64,000 nt of DNA from Fictibacillus sp. b24 (GTDB taxonomy: Bacteria > Bacillota > Bacilli > Bacillales > Fictibacillaceae). Position numbers and translations under genes: made by a program. Within the stretch, counting starts at the first letter, position 1. Every line of letters starts with the position of its first letter. The notes under the pieces were generated by a model. It ran no database searches. It had not been told where the DNA came from and worked only from the letters and a program-made list of their open reading frames with translations. The DNA is taken from NCBI RefSeq assembly GCF_030348825.1, contig NZ_JAUCES010000005.1:1798001-1862000 (forward strand). The letters run 5' to 3'. Below, piece after piece: positions 46,705 to 55,481 of this stretch.

Positions 46705-47421
46705 TTATCCTAAATCTACGTTGTGATACACTTGTTGAACATCTTCCAAATCTTCTAGTGCATCGATTAGTTTCTCAAACTGAACTTGCGCATCTTCAGG
46801 TAGTTCCACATCGTTTTGAGCAAGCATCGTAAGTTCCGCTACTGTAAATTCGGTAATATCTGCATTTTTGAAGGCTTCTTGTACAGCATGAAATTGGTCG
46901 GGCTCTGCATACACGATGACTGAATCATCTTCCTCAATCACGTCACGTACATCTAAATCTGCTTCCATCAGTAATTCTAATACTTCATCAGCTGACTTTC
47001 CTTCAAGGCCGATTACAGCTGTTGCGTCAAACATGAATGAAACCGCTCCAGATACACCCATGTTTCCGTTATTCTTTTTAAATGCAGACCGCACCTCTGC
47101 CACTGTGCGGTTAACGTTATTTGTTAATGTGTCCACGATTATCATGGAACCATTAGGGCCGAAGCCTTCGTAACGAAGCTCATCGTAATTTTCGTCTGAA
47201 CCGCCCTTTGCTTTTTCAATTGCACGGTCAATAATGGCTTTCGGTACACTATATGTCTTTGCCCGTTCTAAGACAACTTTTAGGTTTTGATTGGATTCTG
47301 GATCAGGTTCACCCTGCTTTGCTGCTACATAAATTTCGCGTCCGAATTTAGCATAAACACGACTTGTATTTGCATCCTTTGATGCTTTTTTCTCTTTGAT
47401 GTTATTCCACTTACGTCCCAT
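46705..47421 (-). CDS. yeeN: YebC/PmpR-family protein YeeN
   Basis: Protein of 238 residues of the YebC family. It begins [20 protein letters not shown] and ends [16 protein letters not shown], almost as in B. subtilis YeeN. Family members were annotated as transcription regulators; more recent work links YebC-type proteins to ribosome stalling relief at proline runs, so the role of this branch is open. ATG 47421 behind GAGAG is preferred over GTG 47430. Confidence 0.93.
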   Translation of the reverse strand: MGRKWNNIKEKKASKDANTSRVYAKFGREIYVAAKQGEPDPESNQNLKVVLERAKTYSVPKAIIDRAIEKAKGGSDENYDELRYEGFGPNGSMIIVDTLTNNVNRTVAEVRSAFKKNNGNMGVSGAVSFMFDATAVIGLEGKSADEVLELLMEADLDVRDVIEEDDSVIVYAEPDQFHAVQEAFKNADITEFTVAELTMLAQNDVELPEDAQVQFEKLIDALEDLEDVQQVYHNVDLG

Positions 47422-47556
47422 TTTGTTCACTCTCTTTCAACTTTGAATCTATGTAAAACATTATACATCAAACTCAGCGGATTTTAGTAGTATTACAGAC
47501 CAAATGAAAGCAATACCTCAACAAAACGTATTGGTTATAAGTTACTGACCTAATTG

Positions 47557-48246
47557 TTAAAGCCCGTATTGATATATTCTTTCTGGGCGACCTACCCCTC
47601 CGTAAGTAATGTCTGCTCTCACCTTTTGTTCAGAAACCAAATACTCTAAATAACGTCTTGCTGTTGTTCGGCTTGCTCCAATCAGCTGTCCAAGGTCGTC
47701 AGCAGTGAACCCTTTTTTATGCTGACTTAACATGGAAAGGACTTTATCTAAAGTAATTGGATCAATTCCTTTTGGCAGAGATTGATGTATGACTTCTGAC
47801 TTATCACGTTTAATAATCGAATCGATTACGTTCTGATTAACTTCTTTATCAGCTGAGAGTTGATGAATAGACATCTTATATTCATTAAAGTGCAATAACG
47901 TATCTTTAAATCGTTGAAAGATTACGGGCTTTACAATATAATCGAAAATTCCATCAGCCAGTGCATGTTTTAATGTGTTCACTTCTGTTGCTGCCGTTAC
48001 CATGATCACTTCAATTCCACGAAACTCACTTCTAATCCAGCGTAATAGGTCTAACCCATTCATATCTGGAAAATAAATATCTAATATAACTAAATCAGGT
48101 TGAAGGATGGCAATTTGTTCTTTGGCTTCTTCTTCAGTAAGAGCAACTCCGCACACCGAAAACCCTTCTACCTTTTCTACAAATTTTCGATTTATCTCAG
48201 CTATACGGATGTCGTCTTCTACGATAAAAACTTCCCATGAATGCAT
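47557..48246 (-). CDS. Response regulator of the CitB/DcuR type
   Basis: Two-domain regulator of 229 residues. The receiver domain has the acidic pocket VEDD, phosphoacceptor Asp56 in LVILDIYFPDMNG, and a conserved Lys in DYIVKPV. The C-terminal helix-turn-helix (FTADDLGQLIGASRTTARRY) is of the CitB/DcuR class that controls di- and tricarboxylate transport. It lies 13 bases behind its kinase gene and downstream of tctCBA, so it very likely activates the tct promoter in response to an external carboxylate. Confidence 0.93.
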   Translation of the reverse strand: MHSWEVFIVEDDIRIAEINRKFVEKVEGFSVCGVALTEEEAKEQIAILQPDLVILDIYFPDMNGLDLLRWIRSEFRGIEVIMVTAATEVNTLKHALADGIFDYIVKPVIFQRFKDTLLHFNEYKMSIHQLSADKEVNQNVIDSIIKRDKSEVIHQSLPKGIDPITLDKVLSMLSQHKKGFTADDLGQLIGASRTTARRYLEYLVSEQKVRADITYGGVGRPERIYQYGL

Positions 48247-48259
48247 GATGCTCTAACCT

Positions 48260-49831
48260 CTATTCTTTCGGGATTATAACCGTAAATAGGGTTGTATTGG
48301 CTTTTGTTCTTTCATAAAAAAGTTCTCCGTTTAACAGTTCAACAGATTGCTTGATTAAATATAAGCCATAACCACGGTCTTGTCCTTTTGTCGAAAATCC
48401 CTTTTGATATAGTTTATTAGCGATTGTATCTTGAATTCCTGCCCCTGAATCCTCGACTTCTAATATGAGCTGGCTGCCAAAATCAGTGAGACTTACCTTT
48501 ACAGCTCTCTCACTGTGTTTGCTCTCGACAACTGCTTCCATAGCATTGTCAATTAAGTTCCCTATTATCGTGACTAATAATTGTCTGTCGATCTCATCGG
48601 GAATATCTTTAAAATGACTTGCAGGATCAATCGATAAATCAACTTTTAACTCCTTCGATCGGTTAAACTTACCGATTAAAAGCCCCCCGATATAAGGATC
48701 CGAAATCTGGTTCATGATTATATGGGTAAAATGCTGATGTACATTAGCTTCTTTCGTTATAATATCTTGTGCTTCTTTATAGGAACCCAACTGAATCAAA
48801 CCAGAAATTAAGTATAATTTATTTGAGAATTCATGAGTTTGTGCTCTTAATCCTTCACTATAGCCTTTTACTTGAGCTAATTCTTCATTCAATCTATAAA
48901 GTTCATTTCGGTTTCTAAACGTTGCAACAGCACCCATAACTTTACCGTTATCATCCAGTATAGGTACACGGTTTGCTACAACTTTGGTGTTTCCTAATTT
49001 CATTTGTTCATCAAATTCACTTTTGCCAGAGGACATCACATCTACTAACCTCGAGTTGGGAATGGAATGTAGTACATTGTTCCCAACAAGATTTTCGCTT
49101 TTTGTTTCTAACATCTGCAGAGCAGTTTGATTGGCTAGAGTAATGTCACCTTCACGATTGACAGCAATAACTCCTTCTCTAATTCCTTCTAAGATTGCAG
49201 TCTTTTCTTTGTATAATAACCCGATCTCTTTTGGTTCTAATCCATGTGTCGCTCGTTTCACACCTTTTGCGATTAAAACAGAACCGATCACACCTAACAG
49301 TAGCGTTAAAATACCGATTATTAGAATCTTTAATTTATACGGCCACATATCTTCATTAATACGATCAGTTAAGTACCCAACAGACACCAATCCTATTATT
49401 TCACCCTCACTGTTGATAATGGGTGATTTCCCTCTAACGGCTGGACCGAGCGAACCCGTGGCTTCAGTAATACTCGGTTCACCTGACAATGCTGACTCAT
49501 TATCTCCTCCTACCATCTTTTTTCCGATTCTTTCTCTTACAGGATGGGAATACCTGATTCCTTCTTTGTTCCCTACTACAACATAATGAGCTCCTGTTTT
49601 TTTCCTAATTTGCTCCGCGTAAGGCTGAATCCTTTCTGAAGGGTTTTCTGTTTCAAATGCGTCAATCACCATTGGATTATTACTAACAGCATATGAAACA
49701 CTAAGCGCCCTTTCACCAATCTGCTTCTTCATCGTATCTTCAAACATCACTTGAAAAATAACAGCTAAAATGGTAATCACAATAAAGATAAGGGAACAGC
49801 TGATGACGATTAATTTTGTTTGCAGTTTCAT
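48260..49831 (-). CDS. Sensor histidine kinase of the CitA/DcuS type
   Basis: Membrane kinase of 523 residues. Two transmembrane helices (LIVISCSLIFIVITILAVIF and ILIIGILTLLLGVIGSVLIA) flank an extracytoplasmic PAS-like sensor domain of about 140 residues. A cytosolic PAS domain follows (about 215-310). The phosphoacceptor is His333 in RAQTHEFSNKLYLISG, followed by ATPase boxes NLIDNAMEA, DSGAGI and GYGLYLI. ATG 49831 has GGAGGG six bases upstream; the frame open to 49906 crosses a terminator and the end of tctA. Likely ligand is citrate or another tricarboxylate, judged from its neighbours. Confidence 0.92.
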   Translation of the reverse strand: MKLQTKLIVISCSLIFIVITILAVIFQVMFEDTMKKQIGERALSVSYAVSNNPMVIDAFETENPSERIQPYAEQIRKKTGAHYVVVGNKEGIRYSHPVRERIGKKMVGGDNESALSGEPSITEATGSLGPAVRGKSPIINSEGEIIGLVSVGYLTDRINEDMWPYKLKILIIGILTLLLGVIGSVLIAKGVKRATHGLEPKEIGLLYKEKTAILEGIREGVIAVNREGDITLANQTALQMLETKSENLVGNNVLHSIPNSRLVDVMSSGKSEFDEQMKLGNTKVVANRVPILDDNGKVMGAVATFRNRNELYRLNEELAQVKGYSEGLRAQTHEFSNKLYLISGLIQLGSYKEAQDIITKEANVHQHFTHIIMNQISDPYIGGLLIGKFNRSKELKVDLSIDPASHFKDIPDEIDRQLLVTIIGNLIDNAMEAVVESKHSERAVKVSLTDFGSQLILEVEDSGAGIQDTIANKLYQKGFSTKGQDRGYGLYLIKQSVELLNGELFYERTKANTTLFTVIIPKE

Positions 49832-49854
49832 AGTTTCCCTCCATAAAAATTGAA

Positions 49855-49879
49855 AAGACTTTCCCAAATAGAAAGTCTT
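49855..49879 (-). terminator. Terminator between tctA and the kinase gene
   Basis: Perfect nine-base stem AAGACTTTC / GAAAGTCTT followed by TTCAATTTTT on the minus strand; partial read-through would give low kinase and regulator levels. Confidence 0.7.
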
Positions 49880-49895
49880 CTCTTTCACTCTTCTT

Positions 49896-51425
49896 TTATC
49901 CTTCAACGTTTATCACAACATTTTTTCCTTTTAATCGTAGAATGAAAGGAACTAAAATCCACAATACAGAGCATACGATAAAAAATGCTGAAATTGGATG
50001 TTCAATAAAAATAAAAAAGTCACCGTTAGAAGTAGTCAATGCTCGGCGCATATTGTTTTCAATCATTGGTCCTAAAACGAGACCTAGAACTAGAGGAGCA
50101 AGCGGATAATCATTTTGTGCTAATAAATATCCTGCTACTCCAAAACCAATTAATAAAAACAGATCAAATGTCGTAACTTGCACAGCATAGACTCCAAAAA
50201 CCGATATAGCAATAATAATGGGCAATAAAAACTTTTGAGGTGTTTCAATAATTTTCGCAAAAACTTTTACAAGCGGCATATTCAAAATGAGAAGCATCAA
50301 GTTTCCAATAAACATCGATGCGATCAATCCCCAAGCGACATCCGGATGATCACTGAATAATAACGGTCCTGGCTGAACATTGTACATAATCAGTGCACCC
50401 ATTAGGATTGCCGTAGTTCCAGACCCTGGAATGCCAAGAGTTAAGAGCGGAATCATAGCGCCTCCAGAAGCGGCATTGTTGGCAGACTCAGGGGCTGCTA
50501 CACCTTCAATGGCTCCTTTTCCGAATTTCTCTGGGTTTTTACTTAACTTTTTCTCAGCAATATAGGAAAAGAAGGAAGCCAGTGTTGCTCCTGCTCCAGG
50601 CAAGACACCTATAAAAAATCCTAAGAAAGATCCGCGTGCAATCGGAGCTGCACTTTCCTTGAGATCGGATTTTGTTGGAAGAACTCTACCAACTTTTGCA
50701 ACTTTCTCACCATCCTCTTCTTTGTGAAGGATGGTCTTAAATACCTCACCTAACGCAAATAAACCTACAGCTACGGTTAAGAATTCAAGTCCCCCAAATA
50801 GGACTGGAATATCATATGTGAATCGAGCGACACCTGAAACAGCATCGATGCCGATTGTAGCGAGTAAAAGACCTGTTACCGTCATCATCCATGCTTTTGT
50901 AATCGACCCACCAGCAAGACCGCTAACAGCAGCTAGTCCTAAAAGCATTAAAGAAAAGTATTCTGCAGGTCCAAACTTTAAGGCCATCTCCGAAAGCGGC
51001 TCTGCAAGTAACACTAACCCTATGATGGATACAACACCCGCAAAGAAAGAACCGATTGCGGCAATGGACAAGGCTGCACCTGCTCTGCCTTGCTTGGCCA
51101 TTTGATAGCCATCAAGTGTCGTTACTACTGATGAAGATTCACCAGGTGTGTTTAACAAGATGGACGTAGTTGATCCGCCATACATGGCACCGTAATAAAC
51201 GCCTGCTAAAAGGATAATCGAACTGGTTGCTGCTGCAGAAGGGTCCATTCCGCTAGTAAGTGTGGCCGTAACGGGAATCAGAAGGGCTACCCCGCTCATC
51301 GGACCGATGCCTGGCAGCACGCCGACAGCTGTTCCGATTAATACGCCAATAAAGGCGAAAAATAAATTCTGTGGCTGTATTGCTGTTTGGAATCCTTGCA
51401 TTAAAAAATCCATTACACCCATCAT
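49896..51425 (-). CDS. tctA: Tripartite tricarboxylate transporter, large permease subunit
   Basis: Membrane protein of 509 residues with about 11-12 helices. TctA signatures: GVLPGIGPMSGVALLIPVTA, YGGSTTSILLNTPGESSSV, the PGAGATLASFFSYIAEKKLS block and LGIPGSGTTAILMGALIMY. It forms the transport channel and uses ion gradients together with TctB and the binding protein TctC. ATG 51425 follows AGGAGG closely. It is third in tctC-tctB-tctA. Substrate is probably citrate or a related tricarboxylate. Confidence 0.95.
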   Translation of the reverse strand: MMGVMDFLMQGFQTAIQPQNLFFAFIGVLIGTAVGVLPGIGPMSGVALLIPVTATLTSGMDPSAAATSSIILLAGVYYGAMYGGSTTSILLNTPGESSSVVTTLDGYQMAKQGRAGAALSIAAIGSFFAGVVSIIGLVLLAEPLSEMALKFGPAEYFSLMLLGLAAVSGLAGGSITKAWMMTVTGLLLATIGIDAVSGVARFTYDIPVLFGGLEFLTVAVGLFALGEVFKTILHKEEDGEKVAKVGRVLPTKSDLKESAAPIARGSFLGFFIGVLPGAGATLASFFSYIAEKKLSKNPEKFGKGAIEGVAAPESANNAASGGAMIPLLTLGIPGSGTTAILMGALIMYNVQPGPLLFSDHPDVAWGLIASMFIGNLMLLILNMPLVKVFAKIIETPQKFLLPIIIAISVFGVYAVQVTTFDLFLLIGFGVAGYLLAQNDYPLAPLVLGLVLGPMIENNMRRALTTSNGDFFIFIEHPISAFFIVCSVLWILVPFILRLKGKNVVINVEG

Positions 51426-51433
51426 TCTTCCTC

Positions 51434-51895
51434 CTAACTAAACCATATTGGCAGACCAGGCAAAGAGCCTTTTAACACCACTACAAACAAATAATAGACG
51501 CATAAGGAAAAACTAGCAGCGACAAATCCGTTTTTTATCCAGCTGCTTTTTTCCATGGCTTGAAAAGAAACGAACAAAAATACAAAAGTACTGATTATGT
51601 ACCCCAAGTACTCAATCCATGCTGCGTACAACAAACTTGCTATTAAAATGATGAGAAACCTTTTGATTTGTAATCCACTCTGTCCTTTCTGATCCCGCTT
51701 AATGTTTTTAAAAGATTCTATAAAAAGTTTTACACTTAGTAAAATAAGAATAAGTCCTAAAAGAAAAGGAAAAACATTTGGTCCAACTTCACTGCCATAG
51801 GCACTATCTGCTATGTTGCGGCTTTCAAATAGAAAGGCCGCTCCAAGTAATGCAAATAAGACACTCGCATACCGATCAAATCTCCCAGTCTGCAT
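51434..51895 (-). CDS. tctB: Tripartite tricarboxylate transporter, small permease subunit
   Basis: Four-helix membrane protein of 153 residues of the TctB family (GPNVFPFLLGLILILLSVKL, FLIILIASLLYAAWIEYLGY, IISTFVFLFVSFQAMEKSSW). AGGAGG stands eight bases before ATG 51895, and tctA begins eight bases after its stop. It lies between the binding-protein and large-subunit genes, the standard order. Confidence 0.92.
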   Translation of the reverse strand: MQTGRFDRYASVLFALLGAAFLFESRNIADSAYGSEVGPNVFPFLLGLILILLSVKLFIESFKNIKRDQKGQSGLQIKRFLIILIASLLYAAWIEYLGYIISTFVFLFVSFQAMEKSSWIKNGFVAASFSLCVYYLFVVVLKGSLPGLPIWFS

Positions 51896-51933
51896 TTGAC
51901 TAGCCTCCTTTGATAATCCTAGATATTTGAAAA

Positions 51934-51962
51934 GATGGAGAAGTAGCTATTACTCCTCCATC
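51934..51962 (-). promoter_or_regulatory. Intercistronic stem-loop between tctC and tctB
   Basis: GATGGAGGAGTA / TACTTCTCCATC pair at 11 of 12 positions, with TTTTC after it. It could protect the tctC mRNA 3' end or partly terminate, giving more binding protein than permease. Confidence 0.6.
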
Positions 51963-51969
51963 CCCATAA

Positions 51970-52989
51970 TTATTTATTCATTCCTAATGATTTCAAAAGA
52001 TCTTCAACTTGTTTTTCCTGATCTTTTAAGAAGGTCTCGAATTCTTTCCCGTCTTTAAATTCCGATTCCCAGCCATTGCGCTCTAGCTCGGCTTGCCATT
52101 CTTTACTCTCATTTAATTTCTTTAACGTACTATCCCAATATGATTTAGCACTGTCTGACATTTCTTTAGGTCCGAAAACACCTCTCCAGATCGTAAATTC
52201 TGCGTCAATTCCTTCTTCTTTAAATGTAGGAATATCTGCTAAATCTCCTTTTAATCTCTCTGTTGAGGAAACGCCAAGAACTTTTACTTTTCCTGCTTTT
52301 AAGTATTCACCAACGGCAGATGCGTCTGTAGCGATATAATCTGCGTTGCCGCCTAATAAAGCTGCAATTGCTTCCCCGCCACCATCGTAAGAAACATATT
52401 TCACGGTTTTTGGATCAATGTCTGATTTAAATGCAGGCAGCACAGCTACAAGATGATCCATAGAGCCTGGAGCAGATCCACCGGCAGCTGTTACCGATTT
52501 AGGATCTTTTTTTACTGCATCCATTAAATCTTTAAGATTGTTATATTTTGAATCTGCCTTAACAACGATTGCTCCAAAGTCTTTTGTTAATTGGGCAAGT
52601 GGTGTTGTATCTTGGTACCCATAAGGACTATTGCCTTCTTTTTTTAGATTGTTGATCAAGATTGGCGGTGAATTCACATAAAGCTTATAGTCGTCTTTTT
52701 TGTGCTGTGTCGCGTATTCTGCTAAATAAACAGCTCCACCTCCACCAGGCTTGTTTTCAACTGTCATTGTTTGATCGACTAACTTTGTTTCGCCTAACAC
52801 TTTAGTTAAAGCTCGAGCGGTTAAGTCCCATCCACCTCCTGCACCAGATGGAGCAACAACTGTTATTGCTTTTTTCGGGTAATCAGAAGCCCCTTCATTT
52901 GTACCGCTTGATCCAGAAGTGCTGCATGCGGTAAGTGATGTTAACAATACGCCAGCTGCGATCCAACTTTTCCATTTGCTTTTTTTCAA
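51970..52989 (-). CDS. tctC: Tripartite tricarboxylate transporter, substrate-binding lipoprotein
   Basis: Lipoprotein of 339 residues: basic start KKSKWKSW, hydrophobic AAGVLLTSLTA and lipobox L-T-A-C with Cys22 as lipid anchor. A TctC/Bug-type binding fold follows (ITVVAPSGAGGGWDLTARAL, VENKPGGGGAVYLAEYA). The GGGG loop region is the usual carboxylate-binding part. It starts with TTG 52989 behind GGGGG. It heads the tct operon and has a consensus cre box upstream, so it should be repressed in glucose. Confidence 0.94.
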   Translation of the reverse strand: MKKSKWKSWIAAGVLLTSLTACSTSGSSGTNEGASDYPKKAITVVAPSGAGGGWDLTARALTKVLGETKLVDQTMTVENKPGGGGAVYLAEYATQHKKDDYKLYVNSPPILINNLKKEGNSPYGYQDTTPLAQLTKDFGAIVVKADSKYNNLKDLMDAVKKDPKSVTAAGGSAPGSMDHLVAVLPAFKSDIDPKTVKYVSYDGGGEAIAALLGGNADYIATDASAVGEYLKAGKVKVLGVSSTERLKGDLADIPTFKEEGIDAEFTIWRGVFGPKEMSDSAKSYWDSTLKKLNESKEWQAELERNGWESEFKDGKEFETFLKDQEKQVEDLLKSLGMNK

Positions 52990-53008
52990 TTTCGTATCCC
53001 CCTTATAA

Positions 53009-53023
53009 TGATAGCGCTTTCAT
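53009..53023 (-). promoter_or_regulatory. CcpA cre box upstream of tctCBA
   Basis: ATGAAAGCGCTATCA (minus strand) matches the cre consensus WTGNAANCGNWNNCW at every position. It lies between the likely promoter and the tctC start, a roadblock position. Confidence 0.85.
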
Positions 53024-53102
53024 AAATCTTTTTATTATCCTATCATGTATAACTGGAAAAGGAAGTTTAACAACATAAAGAGCATTTTGTTCATAATGTT
53101 CA

Positions 53103-53134
53103 CGAAAAAAGACCACTGGAATGATCCAGTGGTC
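53103..53134 (-). terminator. Intrinsic terminator after speD
   Basis: Perfect nine-base stem GACCACTGG / CCAGTGGTC with TTTTTT on the minus strand. Confidence 0.9.
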
Positions 53135-53150
53135 AGTTAGTTTGTATGTG

Positions 53151-53969
53151 TTATCGGTGCGAATTGTTAATATTTCTTCCATAAAAGATCTCGTCCATCT
53201 CTGCCTTCAACAGCCTTGTAATATGCTCTTGACTGTCATGATCCAATGCATCTTTTGTATAACCGAACAAATAATTGTTTAACTCAAATTCTTTTAATCT
53301 GCATTTAGTATGAAAGATATTTTCTTGATAGATGTTCGTATCAATCATCGCATACGTATTCTTAATTTCCTCAGAAAGATAATTTTGAATAGAGTTTATA
53401 TCATGATCGATAAACAGCTTTTGGCCTTTAATATCCCTTGTAAACCCTCTTACTCTGTAATCCATCGTTACGATATCCATATCAAATGAGTTGATTAGAT
53501 GGTTTAATGCTTTAAGCGGTGAGATCTCTCCACAAGTCGAAACATCGATGTCCGCTCTAAACGTACTGATTCCCTCTTCTGGATGAAACTCTGGATATGT
53601 ATGTACCGTTAGATGACTTTTATCAAGCTGCATGACAACTGATTCCGGCATAGCTGTTGTATTTTCATCAAAAGTATCAGTCGGTACTTCTACAATCGGT
53701 CCTTCAGAAACGAGCACGGTTACACTTGCCCCTTGAGGCACATAATCTTGTTTTGCAACGTTTAAGACATGCGCTCCAATTGTATCAGAGACAGTCTGTA
53801 ATATATTTGTGAGTCTTTCAGCATTATACTGTTCATCGATATATTCAATATAAGCCTCTCTCTCTTCTTTTGTTTTCGTATAGCAAACATCATACAAATT
53901 AAAGCTTAGTGATTTTGTGAGATTATTAAATCCGTGTAATGTAATTCGTTGATCTGGTGAAATAGACAT
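53151..53969 (-). CDS. speD: S-adenosylmethionine decarboxylase proenzyme, long E. coli-type
   Basis: Pyruvoyl enzyme precursor of 272 residues that supplies decarboxylated SAM for spermidine. It is the long enterobacterial form: [20 protein letters not shown], the self-cleavage site Lys117-Ser118 in [12 protein letters not shown], then [20 protein letters not shown] and [12 protein letters not shown]-like [14 protein letters not shown]. subtilis SpeD is only about 126 residues, so this is a different subfamily. ATG 53969 behind AAGGGG. No speE is adjacent. Single gene with its own terminator. Confidence 0.94.
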   Translation of the reverse strand: MSISPDQRITLHGFNNLTKSLSFNLYDVCYTKTKEEREAYIEYIDEQYNAERLTNILQTVSDTIGAHVLNVAKQDYVPQGASVTVLVSEGPIVEVPTDTFDENTTAMPESVVMQLDKSHLTVHTYPEFHPEEGISTFRADIDVSTCGEISPLKALNHLINSFDMDIVTMDYRVRGFTRDIKGQKLFIDHDINSIQNYLSEEIKNTYAMIDTNIYQENIFHTKCRLKEFELNNYLFGYTKDALDHDSQEHITRLLKAEMDEIFYGRNINNSHR

Positions 53970-54155
53970 ATCATTGATTCCCCTTATGATTAGACGTTCA
54001 TGAATCCGAATTTATGATGTAAATATATCTATATTACCCATTTACACCATATAAAAAACGATGAACTCATTAGTCTTTGTAAGAGGGAGAATTTTAAGTG
54101 GTTGGTAAGTAATAAGGTATATCATTTCACGTATGATGCAAATATCACCGATTAC

Positions 54156-54193
54156 AAAAAAACTCTTAAAGGCAGCCATATGCCTTTAAGAGT
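54156..54193 (-). terminator. Intrinsic terminator after the MFS gene
   Basis: Perfect 13-base stem ACTCTTAAAGGCA / TGCCTTTAAGAGT with TTTTTTT on the minus strand. Confidence 0.92.
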
Positions 54194-54203
54194 CATCTTA
54201 ATT

Positions 54204-55454
54204 TTATGCTTTTTCCATTTTAGCCACAGGGACAGCCTTCTGTTTCATCAGTGGAAGCATTGTTAAAATACCTAGTGCAAACAACAGTGCCGCTGCCTCA
54301 AACATGACAACAAGTGAAAGCGTATCTTTTAACCAACCACTAATGGACATCGTTAAAACCATAGCCCCCATGAATAATGGATTCAATATTCCATTTACGC
54401 GTCCAATAAAAGCTGATTCGGTATTTTGCAAAATAAGTGTATTAATTCCGATATGCACACATGGCATGAATAACCCGCTTAAGAATTCTGCAGAAAGAGT
54501 TAACCAGAATTGTTCAGAAACACCCATGATCATAAATCCGACTGCACTTGCCCCCATACCTAGAGACAGGAGCAACTGAGGCTTCACTTTACCTGCAATC
54601 CCGATCGTTACGCCTCCGCCTAAAATCATTCCGGTACCGAAAGCGGCCATGAGCCATTGCAGCTGTTCTTTTGGAAGTCCAAGCTGTTCCGTTACTAAGA
54701 AAACAGTAAGAGGCTGTGTTAATCCTAAAGCTAATCCTGCTACGGCAAAACAGGCACCAAGCAGAGTCAATGATCGTCTGGTGAGAACATAACTGAAACC
54801 TTCTTTCATCTCTAACCAGATAGAAGGCTTTTCCTCCTTCTTCTCCACTTCTTCATCCGGTGGCAGCAACAAAAGAATAACCGCTGACAGTACAAAAGCC
54901 ACTCCCATGATGCCAATCGCTGCGTTGATTCCGAATTGCTGGTACACGTACGTACCCAGAATAGGACCGAGAATCATAAATACGGCGAAGAGTGTTTGAT
55001 ACATTGACATCCCGAGCTGTACCATTTCTTCAGGAACATGTATTTTAAATAATTTCATTCCTGATGGCTGAGAGAATTGCGAAAGGATCGATGAAACAAG
55101 CGTTGCAAAAAAGATCACTTTCCAGCTTCCAAATAAAAGCGTTAATAATACGACAAAGATTGATACCGCGCTTAATAAATCACACCAAATCATTGTCTTC
55201 TTCGGTTTCCATCTGTCGGCAAACGTTCCGCCGATAAAAGAAAACAAAAATATCGGAGCAAATTCTGCGACTGATATTAATGATACAGCGATTGGATTTT
55301 CGTTCGTTTTTTCAATAACGTACAAAAGAATGGAATAATTACGCACCCAAATACCAATCTGTAAAAAGAAGACTGAAAAAAGGATCGTTCTTATTACTCT
55401 GTTCTGAAAAAGCATACCCATGGAGATTTTGGATTTGTTTTGTTGTAGTTCCAC
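54204..55454 (-). CDS. MFS transporter
   Basis: Major facilitator of 416 residues with 12 predicted helices, of the MFS_3/enterobactin-exporter-like or macrolide-efflux type. The loop GGTFADRWKPKKTMIWCDLL between helices 2 and 3 is the MFS signature. Substrate unknown; a drug or siderophore exporter are both possible. GTG 55454 follows AAGGAGG by eight bases. It begins 27 bases behind the large membrane-protein gene and shares the terminator, so the two are probably one operon. Confidence 0.87.
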   Translation of the reverse strand: MELQQNKSKISMGMLFQNRVIRTILFSVFFLQIGIWVRNYSILLYVIEKTNENPIAVSLISVAEFAPIFLFSFIGGTFADRWKPKKTMIWCDLLSAVSIFVVLLTLLFGSWKVIFFATLVSSILSQFSQPSGMKLFKIHVPEEMVQLGMSMYQTLFAVFMILGPILGTYVYQQFGINAAIGIMGVAFVLSAVILLLLPPDEEVEKKEEKPSIWLEMKEGFSYVLTRRSLTLLGACFAVAGLALGLTQPLTVFLVTEQLGLPKEQLQWLMAAFGTGMILGGGVTIGIAGKVKPQLLLSLGMGASAVGFMIMGVSEQFWLTLSAEFLSGLFMPCVHIGINTLILQNTESAFIGRVNGILNPLFMGAMVLTMSISGWLKDTLSLVVMFEAAALLFALGILTMLPLMKQKAVPVAKMEKA

Positions 55455-55481
55455 TGAAAGATCCTCCTTATTGACGAGCCA

